A stretch of 64,000 nt of DNA, from the NCBI GenBank assembly GCA_022447665.1, contig JAKVAQ010000004.1, positions 31,091-95,090 on the forward strand, given 5' to 3'. Below, in pieces: positions 8,485-18,900 of this stretch; positions within the stretch are counted from its first letter, which is position 1, and each line of letters starts with the position of its first letter. Made by a program: the position numbers and the translations under genes. The notes below the pieces were generated by a model. That model was not told the DNA's origin, ran no database searches, and saw nothing but the letters and a program-made list of their open reading frames with translations. This DNA is from Crocinitomicaceae bacterium. GTDB taxonomy: Bacteria > Bacteroidota > Bacteroidia > Flavobacteriales_D > Crocinitomicaceae.

Positions 8485-10263
8485 TTAGTGGTCCTCTTCG
8501 CCTTCTTTAAGTGGAACAATTTGAGGTACATAGTCCTCGTCCATTCCAGGCTTAGAGTAATCGTATGGCCATCTATGAACTTCAGGAAGTTCTCCAGGCC
8601 AGTTTCCGTGTACATGCTCAACTGGTGTAGTCCACTCAAGAGAGTTAGCTCTCCATGGATTCTCAGTTGCTTTTTGGCCATTCCAAATGCTCCAGAAAAA
8701 GTTAATTAAGAATAGTATCTGAGCAAAACCTGCCACGATTGCGAAAATTGAAATCACCACGTTTAAGTCCATGATCATTTCAAATTGGTTCCCATCGAAA
8801 CCTTCGTATACACTGTAATCATAATAACGTCTTGGTGCTCCACCTATACCCACAAAGTGCATTGGGAAGAATACTCCATAAGCACTCACAAATGTTAACC
8901 AGAAGTGAGTTTGACCTAATTTCGTATTCATCATTTTTCCGTACATCTTAGGGAACCAATGATATACTCCAGCAAACAGTCCGAAGATTGCTGACAGACC
9001 CATTACAACGTGGAAGTGAGCTACAACAAAGTAAGTATCGTGAACCGGAATATCCAATGTTGAATCAGCAAGGATAATACCTGTAATACCACCTGTTATA
9101 AATGATGATACTAAACCGATCGAGAATAACATAGCTGGCGTATAACGGATACTACCTTTCCATAGTGTAGTTATGTAGTTAAATACCTTAACTGCCGAAG
9201 GAATCGCAATTAACAATGTTGTAAATACGAAAACACCTCCTAAGAATGGGTTCATTCCCGTTAAGAACATATGGTGACCCCATACAATAAATGAAAGGAA
9301 ACCAATTGCCAAAATTGAACCGATCATTGCACGATAACCGAATATTGGTTTTCTAGAGTTCGTTGATACAATTTCTGAAGTTAGACCAAGTGCAGGAAGT
9401 AATACGATGTATACCTCAGGGTGACCTAGGAACCAGAATAAATGTTCATATAAAATAGGTGAACCTCCTGATTGCTCAAGAATCTCAGTTCCTACGATTG
9501 CGTCATTAATGTAGAAGCTCGTTCCTAATGTTCTATCCATTAACATTAATACTACTGCTGATACTAATACTGGGAAAGAAAGGATACCTAATACTGCCGT
9601 AATGAAGAACGCCCAAATCGTCAAAGGCATTCTTGTCATTTTCATCCCTTTCGTTCTTAGGTTAAGTACCGTTACTACATAGTTTAGTGAACCTAACAAT
9701 GAAGACGCAATAAAGATCGTCATTGAAGTTAGCCAAAGTGTCATACCCATACCTGATCCCGGCATAGTTTGTTCGTATACAGAAAGTGGGGGATATACCG
9801 TCCATCCCGCGGCTGCAGGCCCTGTTTCTACGAATAATGAAGCCAACATTATTACACTTGAAAGGAAGAACAACCAATATGAAATCATATTAAGAAGTCC
9901 CGAAGCCATATCTCTTGCTCCTAACTGCAATGGAATTAGAAGGTTTGAGAATGTTCCTGATAATCCACCTGTTAATACAAAGAATACCATAATGGTACCG
10001 TGGATTGTTACAAGTCCTAAATACATTGAACGGTCTAGAACACCGTCAGGTGCCCAATCCCCTAAGAAAAATGCTAAAGTACTGTTCGATTCCCCTGGCC
10101 AAGCCAATTGAATTCGGAAAAAGATTGATAACATCACTGCCACAATTGCCATGAAAATTGCAGTTACTAAAAACTGCTTGGCAATCATTTTGTGATCTTG
10201 CGAAAAGAGATATTTGGTAATGAAACTCTCTTTTACATGATGATCGTGTGCTGTTGCTGCCAT
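8485..10263 (-). CDS. ctaD: cytochrome c oxidase subunit I (aa3-type)
   Basis: A 592-residue, 12-helix heme-copper oxidase catalytic subunit reducing oxygen to water and pumping protons. Visible ligands and channel residues include the low-spin heme His in VTIHGTIMVFF, the CuB/Tyr motif HPEVYIVLLP, the CuB pair in WGHHMF, and HDTYFVVAHFHVVMG carrying the heme a3 and second heme a ligands. The HPEVY tyrosine marks an A-family oxidase. It is the last gene of the actABCDEF-ctaCD operon and is followed by a strong terminator. The N-terminus (AHDHHV) and C-terminus (GEEDH) carry extra His, a trait shared by several subunits here. No subunit III gene is adjacent, so one is probably encoded elsewhere. 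Confidence 0.96.
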   Translation of the reverse strand: MAATAHDHHVKESFITKYLFSQDHKMIAKQFLVTAIFMAIVAVMLSIFFRIQLAWPGESNSTLAFFLGDWAPDGVLDRSMYLGLVTIHGTIMVFFVLTGGLSGTFSNLLIPLQLGARDMASGLLNMISYWLFFLSSVIMLASLFVETGPAAAGWTVYPPLSVYEQTMPGSGMGMTLWLTSMTIFIASSLLGSLNYVVTVLNLRTKGMKMTRMPLTIWAFFITAVLGILSFPVLVSAVVLMLMDRTLGTSFYINDAIVGTEILEQSGGSPILYEHLFWFLGHPEVYIVLLPALGLTSEIVSTNSRKPIFGYRAMIGSILAIGFLSFIVWGHHMFLTGMNPFLGGVFVFTTLLIAIPSAVKVFNYITTLWKGSIRYTPAMLFSIGLVSSFITGGITGIILADSTLDIPVHDTYFVVAHFHVVMGLSAIFGLFAGVYHWFPKMYGKMMNTKLGQTHFWLTFVSAYGVFFPMHFVGIGGAPRRYYDYSVYEGFDGNQFEMIMDLNVVISIFAIVAGFAQILFLINFFWSIWNGQKATENPWRANSLEWTTPVEHVHGNWPGELPEVHRWPYDYSKPGMDEDYVPQIVPLKEGEEDH

Positions 10264-10308
10264 AGTTTTACGCTCGTTTTAACGTTACACAAATGTTTAT
10301 TAGTTCTA

Positions 10309-11574
10309 TTAGTGGTGACCTCCGTGGTCGTTTGTTGATTCCTCTACTACTGGTTTTACAATGTGCGGAGCTGCAACTAATAGAGAGTCAGCTGCCACAA
10401 TTGGTTTAACATTCCCTGCCTCTAAATCACTCCATGCATCGAACTCTTCCTGAGTACCTACATACACCGGCATGTTCATCATTGAATGTGATTTTCCACA
10501 AATCTTGTTACATAATAAAATATAATTGAACTCTGGATTATTCGTTTCCTTGCGCATTTCAGCCGTTGTCATCGTTGGCTTAAACTTAAATGTAGTTCTT
10601 TGTCCGGGAACACAGTTCATTTGCGCTCTAAAATGAGGGAAATATGCCGAGTGAATTACATCTTGAGATCTAAACACAAAGCTATACTCTTGATCCTCCA
10701 CGAGGAATAATTGAGTTTTTGTGTAAAAATCATCATTTGCTAATACCGTTACTGAATCTCCGAAACGCTCTTTCATGTTCCAGATTCTAGTTTCAATACG
10801 CGCCATTTTTTCACTTTCCTTCACCCTTTTCAAGTAATTCGCTTTACTTAAAATCGCCTTACCCTCATCTACAGCCTTCAAAAGTGAATCTGCCTCAAGA
10901 ATTCCTTGCTGAATCTCAAATATTCTCCAATCCATGTTGTTTTGGGTAACAACTCCTAAAGGATTTGAATTATCAGCGTAATTGGAGATTAATTTGTAAT
11001 CAGAATAACCTAGTTTGTTGTCATCACCTGAATAACGCGCAGTAAAGTCAAATTGCTTAGCGTAGATCTCAACTACCACTGCATCGTCTGAAGCCTTCCC
11101 CATGATGTTATTCCAAGTCATTAATCCTAGAATTATTATAACAGCTAATGCAGCTGCTGGTATAACTGTCCAAATCATTTCTAATTTGTTGTTATGAGGG
11201 TAGTAAAATGCTTTTACTCCTGGCTTGTATCTGTATCTAAATGCAAAAATGAAAAGTAATGCATTTGTTAAAAGATAAACTGTAAATACAATAACCCAGT
11301 TAATACCATATAACCAATCTATTTCAACACCGTGTTCTGAAGCAGCGATCGGCATTCTTCCCCTTCCATACTCAGAAATAAGGTAGAAAAATGATCCGAA
11401 GAACACTACCATGAACACTATAAATAACGTTGCGTTTAAGTTATTTGTTTTTAAATCAACGTCCTCTTCTCGTTTACCCCTTACGGCAACGATTGCATCA
11501 TACATTTTAAGCAACTGTGCCACAGCGACAATCGCCAAAATGATTACTATTAAAATGATAACTTTAGAACCCAT
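10309..11574 (-). CDS. ctaC: cytochrome c oxidase subunit II
   Basis: A 421-residue subunit that takes electrons from cytochrome c into the CuA site. It has three hydrophobic segments: one at the extreme N-terminus, and two (about residues 50-70 and 90-115) forming the usual hairpin. A cupredoxin domain follows. CuA ligands are seen in HSAYFPHF and in CNKICGKSHSMMNMP, which supplies two Cys, His and Met. An insert of about 90 charged residues separates the start of the cupredoxin fold (VVEIYAKQFDFTARYSG) from the rest, as is common in Bacteroidota. There is no fused heme c domain, so an ActE/ActA heme or a soluble cytochrome must donate electrons. The tail ends NDHGGHH. Confidence 0.94.
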   Translation of the reverse strand: MGSKVIILIVIILAIVAVAQLLKMYDAIVAVRGKREEDVDLKTNNLNATLFIVFMVVFFGSFFYLISEYGRGRMPIAASEHGVEIDWLYGINWVIVFTVYLLTNALLFIFAFRYRYKPGVKAFYYPHNNKLEMIWTVIPAAALAVIIILGLMTWNNIMGKASDDAVVVEIYAKQFDFTARYSGDDNKLGYSDYKLISNYADNSNPLGVVTQNNMDWRIFEIQQGILEADSLLKAVDEGKAILSKANYLKRVKESEKMARIETRIWNMKERFGDSVTVLANDDFYTKTQLFLVEDQEYSFVFRSQDVIHSAYFPHFRAQMNCVPGQRTTFKFKPTMTTAEMRKETNNPEFNYILLCNKICGKSHSMMNMPVYVGTQEEFDAWSDLEAGNVKPIVAADSLLVAAPHIVKPVVEESTNDHGGHH

Positions 11575-11592
11575 AATTTCTATTAATTCCTT

Positions 11593-12810
11593 TTATAATT
11601 GTTCGTGATGTATACTTTCCTCCAAATAAGGATGATTCTTTGGTGTAAGCGGTGCCTTCGAAATAGTTGTTAATACAACCAGTACGAAAGATCCTGCAAA
11701 AACTAAGAACAATCCTACTTCCAATAATCCAATCTTCCCATACTCACCCATAGATCCCGGTGTTACAAGCATGTAAACGTCTGCCCAGTGTCCAATGATG
11801 ATTAGTATACAGATGGCCATAAGTGTTCCTGCATGTCTCTTTGCTTCTTTTGACATTAAGAATAACATCGGGAAAGCAAAGTTGATGATGAACATTCCCC
11901 AATAAAGTGTTTTATAATGTTCGAATCTGAAATCGTAATAAATAACCTCCTCTGGAATGTTCGCATACCAATAAAGCATGAACTGAGAGAAGAATAAATA
12001 TGACCATAAGAATGAGGTAGCGAAGATCCATTTACCAACGTCGTGGATGTGCTCTCCATTTACTTGTTGTAAGTGCCCTTTATTCTTAAGGTATAAGATC
12101 GTCAACATAATTGTTGTCATCGCAGTACACCACATTCCACCAAATACGTACCAGCCGTATAGTGTAGAGAACCAGTGCGCATCAATAGACATTAACCAGT
12201 GCCATGATGAAGTTGAAGAGAAGTACCCAAATAACACTAAGAAAAGTGCACCTTTCTTAAAGTTTGTGAAGTGGATTTTTGTACCACCTTCTAAATCTTC
12301 TTGTAATGATCTTCTTCTAAATCCTCTGTAGAACAGAACGTATACTGCTAAATAAATGATAGTTACTGTCCAGAAGAACCAGTTCGTTAAGAATGGTGCT
12401 TTGTTAGCAATAATTTTATCATGTTCAACTATGTGGTGATCCATCCATGCATAGATGTGTCCTACGTGATGACCATTAATCTCTTGACCACCCCCATGCG
12501 TTAAAGTAAGCGTGAGAAATAATACAAATAGAACTCCAGCTCCAACAACAACGTACGATGAAACACCCTCAATTACACGCTTAATTAGCACGTACCATCC
12601 TGTTTCAGTGGCATATTGCAACGCCAAGAAGAACAGTGCTCCTAGGCCTAATCCCATGAAGAAGAATCCATCAATCAAGAAGTTTGAAAAGATTCTTGTT
12701 TGTAATTGTTCAGAATCATCCATTATGATTCCAATGATAAAGGCTATTAATCCAACACCCATGGTGATGAATAAGTTCCTTTTTGCTTTTGCTGAAATTT
12801 CAAATTCCAT
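11593..12810 (-). CDS. actF: alternative complex III membrane subunit ActF
   Basis: A 405-residue integral membrane protein with about ten hydrophobic segments. ActF is homologous to ActC/NrfD-type subunits and forms half of the membrane core of the quinol:electron acceptor oxidoreductase. Identification rests on position (between the ActE cytochrome and ctaC), length, and segments such as SSWHWLMSIDAHWFSTLYGW, typical of ActF. It starts 34 bases after actE and ends 18 bases before ctaC. Polar and charged residues within the helices could form a proton path; that is inference from the published ACIII structures. Confidence 0.92.
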   Translation of the reverse strand: MEFEISAKAKRNLFITMGVGLIAFIIGIIMDDSEQLQTRIFSNFLIDGFFFMGLGLGALFFLALQYATETGWYVLIKRVIEGVSSYVVVGAGVLFVLFLTLTLTHGGGQEINGHHVGHIYAWMDHHIVEHDKIIANKAPFLTNWFFWTVTIIYLAVYVLFYRGFRRRSLQEDLEGGTKIHFTNFKKGALFLVLFGYFSSTSSWHWLMSIDAHWFSTLYGWYVFGGMWCTAMTTIMLTILYLKNKGHLQQVNGEHIHDVGKWIFATSFLWSYLFFSQFMLYWYANIPEEVIYYDFRFEHYKTLYWGMFIINFAFPMLFLMSKEAKRHAGTLMAICILIIIGHWADVYMLVTPGSMGEYGKIGLLEVGLFLVFAGSFVLVVLTTISKAPLTPKNHPYLEESIHHEQL

Positions 12811-12844
12811 TTCTATCTATTCTAAGAATTCTTAATCAATAATT

Positions 12845-13636
12845 TTAATGTCCTTCTTCTCCATGTCCTTCTGCATCGATGGCCTCTACTTCCATCTCCT
12901 GCATTTCCCCTTCTACCATTTCCTCTATCATTTCAGGGTTACCTGTCATGGTCGAATCTGGTGTTTCAACGCCTAATTCTTTACCTTGAAGCTTTTGAAC
13001 ATAGTAGACTACTTTCCATCTTTCAACTTTATTAAGCTGAGAAGCATGAGAACCCATTGCACCCTTACCATAAGTAATTGTGTAGAAGATTTCACCTGCC
13101 GTTAGATCTTTAGTCGTTCCTGCATCATAAGCAGGTGGCTGAGGATACTTTTCAGTAGCAGGTACACCTCCATCACCAGCTCCTTTTTCACCATGGCAGT
13201 GCGAGCAGAATCTTTCATACAATACTTTACCTTCTTTCTCAACATCCTTTGAATAAGGTACAGGGTTAACATCACCTTTAGCGGCGTCTCTCCCTAAAGT
13301 ATCTTGAGCAATACCAAATAATCCATGCGTTTTGTCTGCATTGATTGGAGCACCATATTCATAAGGCATCATTGCTCCATCAGTACCTTCTCCTTGATAA
13401 GGAATAGTTCCTGAAGGAGGCACGAAGTTGTACTTAGAAGCAACTAGCTTGTATGCTTCCTCCGAGTACTTACCATCCACTTCTGCATAATCCCAATACC
13501 CTTCAACTGCAGATGAACGATACATGTCAGGCATGTATTCTAATCCTGGTGAATTCGGATCACCAACGCATGATAACATTCCAACAGATGTTAGAACTGA
13601 AATCCCTGCGATATATGTTAATGCTTTAATTTTCAT
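12845..13636 (-). CDS. actE: alternative complex III monoheme cytochrome c subunit ActE
   Basis: A 263-residue lipoprotein cytochrome. The signal peptide ends in a lipobox (GMLSC) so the protein is anchored at the periplasmic face. The conserved ActE N-terminal part (NSPGLEYMPDMYRSSAVEGY) is followed by one heme c site, CSHCHGEKGAGDGG, and a likely distal Met in KGAMGSHASQL. The C-terminal 40 residues are rich in Glu and Met and end in EGHGEEGH. ActE is a candidate exit point for electrons from ACIII to the oxidase. It lies 12 bases after actD. Confidence 0.93.
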   Translation of the reverse strand: MKIKALTYIAGISVLTSVGMLSCVGDPNSPGLEYMPDMYRSSAVEGYWDYAEVDGKYSEEAYKLVASKYNFVPPSGTIPYQGEGTDGAMMPYEYGAPINADKTHGLFGIAQDTLGRDAAKGDVNPVPYSKDVEKEGKVLYERFCSHCHGEKGAGDGGVPATEKYPQPPAYDAGTTKDLTAGEIFYTITYGKGAMGSHASQLNKVERWKVVYYVQKLQGKELGVETPDSTMTGNPEMIEEMVEGEMQEMEVEAIDAEGHGEEGH

Positions 13637-13648
13637 AGCAATGGTTAT

Positions 13649-14194
13649 CTATTTAATTACCACGTAATCTTTTTCTTCAATTTCGATGATATCTGTCCCT
13701 TTGATAATTGAATGCAACTCCTCAGAAGAGAACTTAGCATTATCAGAAAGACGAATCTCCATAGTAAATCTATCGTCCGTATTTCTTGGATAAGGATTAT
13801 CTGCTGGCATGCCAGGTAACGTTTTATTTCTCAAGAAATAAACTAAAGCCATCCCGTGCGCAGCAAAGAGTACCGTGAACTCAAAAGTAACCGGAACGAA
13901 TGCTGGATAATTCTCTAATAAGGACCAATTAGGTTTACCACCTATATTCATCGGCCAATCTTGAATCATAAAAAATTTGAATCCAATGATTGCTAATGTC
14001 ATACCAGTCATGGCAAACATAAAGGAAACGATTCCTAGACGTGTGTGTTTTACTCCAATTATCGGATCGATTCCGTGCACTGGAAATGGTGAGAATACAT
14101 CTGTGATGCGAACACCTTGACCTACGATTTTCTTAGCAGCATTTTTAAGGACTGCGTCATCATCGTATGTAGCGTATATTACTCTATCAGCCAT
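13649..14194 (-). CDS. actD: alternative complex III subunit ActD (DUF3341)
   Basis: A 181-residue protein with a soluble N-terminal domain (residues 1-55, beginning ADRVIYATYDDDAV) and two transmembrane helices (about 60-80 and 95-120), followed by MPADNPYPRNTDDRF, a segment typical of ActD/DUF3341. It anchors the peripheral subunits to the membrane core; no cofactor is expected. Its start is 14 bases after the actC stop, within the operon. Confidence 0.93.
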   Translation of the reverse strand: MADRVIYATYDDDAVLKNAAKKIVGQGVRITDVFSPFPVHGIDPIIGVKHTRLGIVSFMFAMTGMTLAIIGFKFFMIQDWPMNIGGKPNWSLLENYPAFVPVTFEFTVLFAAHGMALVYFLRNKTLPGMPADNPYPRNTDDRFTMEIRLSDNAKFSSEELHSIIKGTDIIEIEEKDYVVIK

Positions 14195-14208
14195 TGATTA
14201 TAATTTTA

Positions 14209-15963
14209 TTATGCGTTCATTAATTTAGTAGCCTGACCTGCCCAATCATCTCTTTCTGCTCTTCCAGGGAAGGATCCAGTGATTGAATCTAATAGATCGT
14301 ATTCAGCTTTAGTCATTTTACTCACTTGCTCAAAATTGAAAATCCCTATCGAGTTAAGTGTTTCTTCCATCTTCGGCCCTACTCCAGTTATTCCTTTAAG
14401 GTCGCTCGCGTTATCCGCGCTTCCAGCTCCAATCTTTTCAATTAAACTAGATACCTTAGCAGAAGCCTCTACCGATGAGGCCTCAGCTGTAGGTTCATCT
14501 TTAACCTCCTCTGTTGGGGTAGTAGTTTGAACGTTTTCTTCTACTACAGGCTCAGTAACTACAGGCTCAACAGGCGTATTGTCATTACCTGGTACATCAT
14601 CATTCTTGTATGATTCCCCAGAAATTTTAACTATAGTCTTAAGCTCAGCAATAGGTAGCACAGGGAAGTATCTTGCGAACGCTAAATAGAACACGAAGAA
14701 TAATCCGATTGTACCAATGAAAATTCCTATATCAGTCCAAGTTGGGTGGAACATTGTCCATGAAGATGGAAGGTAATCTCTATGAAGTGAGGTTACGATA
14801 ATTACGAAACGTTCGAACCACATACCAATGTTTACAACTATTGAAATGAAGAACGTAAATAATAAGCTTCTTCTCAATTTCTTAAACCACATTAACTGAG
14901 GTGAGATCACGTTACATGTCATCATCGCAGCGTAAGACCACCAATAAGGTCCAGTTGCACGGTTAATAAAAGCGTATGACTCATATTCAACTCCTGAATA
15001 CCAAGAAATGAAAAGCTCAGTTAAATATGCGACACCAACTATTGAACCTGTAACCATGATTACAATGTTCATGTATTCAATGTGCTTCGTGTGTAAATAA
15101 GCCTCTAATTTCAATCCTTTACGTACAATCAACATAATCGTTTGTACCATAGCAAATCCTGAGAATACCGCACCTGCAACGAAGTAAGGAGGGAAGATTG
15201 TTGTATGCCACCCTGGGATTACCGAAGTTGCGAAGTCAAATGATACAATCGAGTGTACTGAGAATACTAGCGGTGTTGCTAAACCTGCTAATACAAGTGA
15301 AACAATTTCAAAACGATTCCAGTGCTTTGCTCTACCTGACCAACCGAATGATAAGATTGAGTACATTTTCTTTGATACAGGTTTCTTAGCTCTATCACGA
15401 ATAGTCGCAAAATCAGGGAGAAGACCAATATACCAGAATACAAAACCTACAGATAAATACGTCGAGATCGCAAATACATCCCAAAGAAGTGGAGAGTTGA
15501 AGTTCACCCACAGAGAACCAAATTGGTTTGGAATTGGCATTACCCAGTAACCTACCCATAAACGGCCCATGTGAATTAGCGGGAATAAACCTGCCATAAA
15601 TACGGCGAAGATTGTCATTGCTTCCGCAGCACGGTTAATTGCCATTCTCCATCTCTGACGGAATAATAATAGTACCGCAGAAATTAGTGTTCCGGCGTGA
15701 CCAATACCTACCCACCAAACGAAGTTGGTTATATCCCAAGCCCATTGAACTGTTTTGTTTAGACCCCAAGTACCAATACCTGTTCCTAATAAGTATAGGA
15801 TACAACCGATACCATAAAGTCCTAATAGAAGGGCAATACCAAAGAGGATATACCATGCTCTTGGTGCTTTACCTTCGATAGAGCGACAAACGTCTTCCGT
15901 GATATCATGATAGGTCCTGTGACCTAAAATCAGCGGCTCTCTTATTGCAGATTCCTTATGCAT
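14209..15963 (-). CDS. actC: alternative complex III subunit ActC (NrfD-like) with C-terminal HhH domain
   Basis: A 584-residue protein. Residues 1-440 are a NrfD/PsrC-like membrane subunit of about ten helices containing the quinol site region; a start of the HKESAIREPLILGHRTYHDI type is normal for ActC. After the last helix there is a linker rich in Pro, Glu, Thr and Val (about 455-505). A small domain follows with the helix-hairpin-helix signature LKGITGVGPKMEETLNSIGI, ending at the C-terminus. Such a domain is usually linked with DNA binding or used as a protein-interaction module and is not part of the ACIII core. The frame is continuous with no sign of a sequencing error. It lies between actB and actD. 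Confidence 0.93.
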   Translation of the reverse strand: MHKESAIREPLILGHRTYHDITEDVCRSIEGKAPRAWYILFGIALLLGLYGIGCILYLLGTGIGTWGLNKTVQWAWDITNFVWWVGIGHAGTLISAVLLLFRQRWRMAINRAAEAMTIFAVFMAGLFPLIHMGRLWVGYWVMPIPNQFGSLWVNFNSPLLWDVFAISTYLSVGFVFWYIGLLPDFATIRDRAKKPVSKKMYSILSFGWSGRAKHWNRFEIVSLVLAGLATPLVFSVHSIVSFDFATSVIPGWHTTIFPPYFVAGAVFSGFAMVQTIMLIVRKGLKLEAYLHTKHIEYMNIVIMVTGSIVGVAYLTELFISWYSGVEYESYAFINRATGPYWWSYAAMMTCNVISPQLMWFKKLRRSLLFTFFISIVVNIGMWFERFVIIVTSLHRDYLPSSWTMFHPTWTDIGIFIGTIGLFFVFYLAFARYFPVLPIAELKTIVKISGESYKNDDVPGNDNTPVEPVVTEPVVEENVQTTTPTEEVKDEPTAEASSVEASAKVSSLIEKIGAGSADNASDLKGITGVGPKMEETLNSIGIFNFEQVSKMTKAEYDLLDSITGSFPGRAERDDWAGQATKLMNA

Positions 15964-15995
15964 TCTTGTGCAGTTTAGATTTGTTTTTTAATATT

Positions 15996-18900
15996 TTAAT
16001 GTCCTTCTCCGTGTGAATCCCCTTCTTTATGTGCGTGTTCATCACCATGCTCTTCACCTTCGTGCCCTTCTCCGTGATCTCCTCCATGTCCACCATGGTG
16101 CTCCACTTGTGCAGCAGCTAAAGCCTCATTTTTATGGTTACGAACTTTTACTTGATACCAAATGTTCGGCTTAATACCTACTTCTTCAAGTACTTGGTAA
16201 GCTCTATCGCTTTCTGATGCTGCCTTAATTGCTGAATTATCATCGTTCCAATCTCCCATGATAATAGCGTTAGTAGGACAAACATCAGCACAAGCTGTGG
16301 TAACCTCTCCATCCATTACTGGTCTATCAGCTTTCTTAGCAGCTAATTTTCCGCTTTGAATTCTTTGTACACACATTGAACATTTCTCCATAACCCCTCT
16401 TGTTCTAACTACAACATCTGGGTTTAGTACCATACGTCCTAAGTCATCCTGAGACGGGTTAACGTTTTCAAATTTTCTATATGAAGGATAGTTAAACCAG
16501 TTAAAACGACGCACTTTGTAAGGACAGTTATTAGCACAATATCTAGTACCAATACATCTGTTATACGTCATTTGGTTAAGACCTTCATTTGAATGTGTCG
16601 TTGCAGCCACAGGACAAACTGTCTCACATGGAGCATGGTTACAGTGGTGACACATCATTGGCATATGAACAACTTTTGGATTTTGCGATGGAATCTCAGA
16701 ATCATCAAAGTTGAATTTATCTTCGTCTCTTGTACCTACAGTTAATTCTGTATCTGCAGCATAATATCTATCCAGACGTAACCAGTGCATTTCTCTTGAT
16801 CTTCTCACTTCGTCTCTACCAACAACTGGTACGTTATTTTCAGACTGACAAGCAATCAAACAAGATCCACATCCAATACAGCTGTTAAGGTCAATTGACA
16901 TTCCCCAACGGTGTCCTACCTTTTCAACTGGATGCTCATCCCATAGGTTAAATTCTGTAACTGGTTTCTCATCATGATTCCATCCTGAATGTAAAACATG
17001 CTGATGGTTGTATGCTGATTTACCTTTAGTCTTATAAATCTCTAATGTTGTTTCCTTAACAATAGAGTTTCTCGCCATTACTGTAGAATGCGTTTGAGTA
17101 CAAGCTAATGTATATGTTCCTTCTGATTTCGAAACAGCAACATCGTATGCATCTCCTTCACCATTGTTAATTAGAGCAAATCCGTTTGCTCCTATTACAG
17201 TTTTAGCATCGTTTTTACCGAACTCGTCGATTTGATAAGCGGCCTTACCAATTTTTTCTCCATTCGCCCCTCTACCATATCCTAGTGCGATACCAATTGT
17301 ACCTGGCATTTGTCCTGGTTGTGCAAATACAGGAAGTGTAAGTGACTTTTCTCCAACCGACACTGTTGCAAGATTTGATTCACTTCTTTGACCAACCTCA
17401 GTTGCATAACCATTAGCCTCCATATCTGATGGCGCCATAGTTATGTAGTTATCCCACGTTACTTTTGAAATTGGGTCTGGCATTTCTTGTAACCAAGGAT
17501 TATTTGCCTGAACACCAACTCCAATACCTGCCTTTTGATAAAGAGAAAGCTCCCATGATCCTGCAGAGATTGACGCAATATCTTTAGCCGCAGCTGAAGT
17601 ATTACCAGAAAATGCCATTGGCACTGCAGGAACAACTTCTGTTTTAGCAGTAGAATAATGCACAGCATCATTCCAATAATCTTCGAAGTTTGAGAATGCA
17701 GTTTGACCTGGGTAACCCCATTTCTCCCAAACCATTCTAATGTAATCGTAATAATTCTTAGAATCTTTTCCAACATGCTCTGCCATTCCAGCCCAAACCA
17801 TTAAAGATTCTGCCGCAGGACGTGTATCATGTAAAGGACGAATAGTTGGTTGCGCTATCGCATAGTGACTATTCTTAGGGCAGAAATCCTCCCATGATTC
17901 TAATGTATGGCTTGCAGGTGCATTGTATTCACAGTTAGCTCCAGTTTCGTCTGCGTACATTGACATTGAAACAGAAAGTTCTGCTTTCGCTAAGCCTGCT
18001 TTAAATTCCTCTCCTCTAGGGTGAGAATAAACTGGGTTACAGTCCCAAGTTAATATAGCTCCAATTTTACCTGCACTTAAGTCAGTAATTAAAGCTTCCA
18101 TTTTTTCATCTTCTGACTGATATAAGTTAATCGGATCAGAAAGATTGATTGGTCCTGTGTAATTATTTAAAGCGTTATTAATTGAGTTAACAACAACTTG
18201 AATTGACTTTCTATTTGAACCTGCAACTACTAATGAGCTTCCTTTTGCAGCTTTCAACTCATCAGCTGCCATTTTGATTTGCTCAACAACCACTTCGTTT
18301 AATGATGATGTATCAACACCAGAAAGCGCAGATCCAGTTACTTCTTTATGTAACAATGCCAATACCGCTCCTTGTTGAGAAGGCTTGATCATTCCACGGA
18401 CATCCGCATTTGATCCTGTGATTGACATATTTGTTTCGAATTGGAAGTGTCTTGACATCCACTCGCCATCCGGGTTTCTTCGTTCTAAATATTGACCTGT
18501 AAACTGTGTAGGTAATAACCAAGAGTTCAAGAAATCAGCCGCTACTGAAACAATTACTTTTGCTTTAGAGAAATCGTAATCAGGTATTATATTCTGACCG
18601 AATGACTCTTTGTTAGCAGCTCTCATTCCGCTGTAAGAAACAGCATCGTACTGAACATGTTGAACTAAACTATTATCTACTGGCTCTTCAATATTCGGCA
18701 TTACAGCAGCTCCTTCTTCTCCATTTGCATCTACCCGCATTTCTTCGCCAGCAACATCAACTGGAGCAGCCACCATGTCCATTGTAGATTCTTCACCAGT
18801 TAATGAAGATTTGAATTCCTCAATCACCGATAAAGTAGATGGAGAAATTACCGTATTAGAAAGAAGAACAACTTTCTTTCCTTTTCCAACAATTGATTTT

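Noticed and set aside
8455..8709. Plus-strand and other minus-strand frames over the 3' end of ctaD
   Set aside because: They overlap a well-supported oxidase gene and a terminator, and show no domain or start signal.
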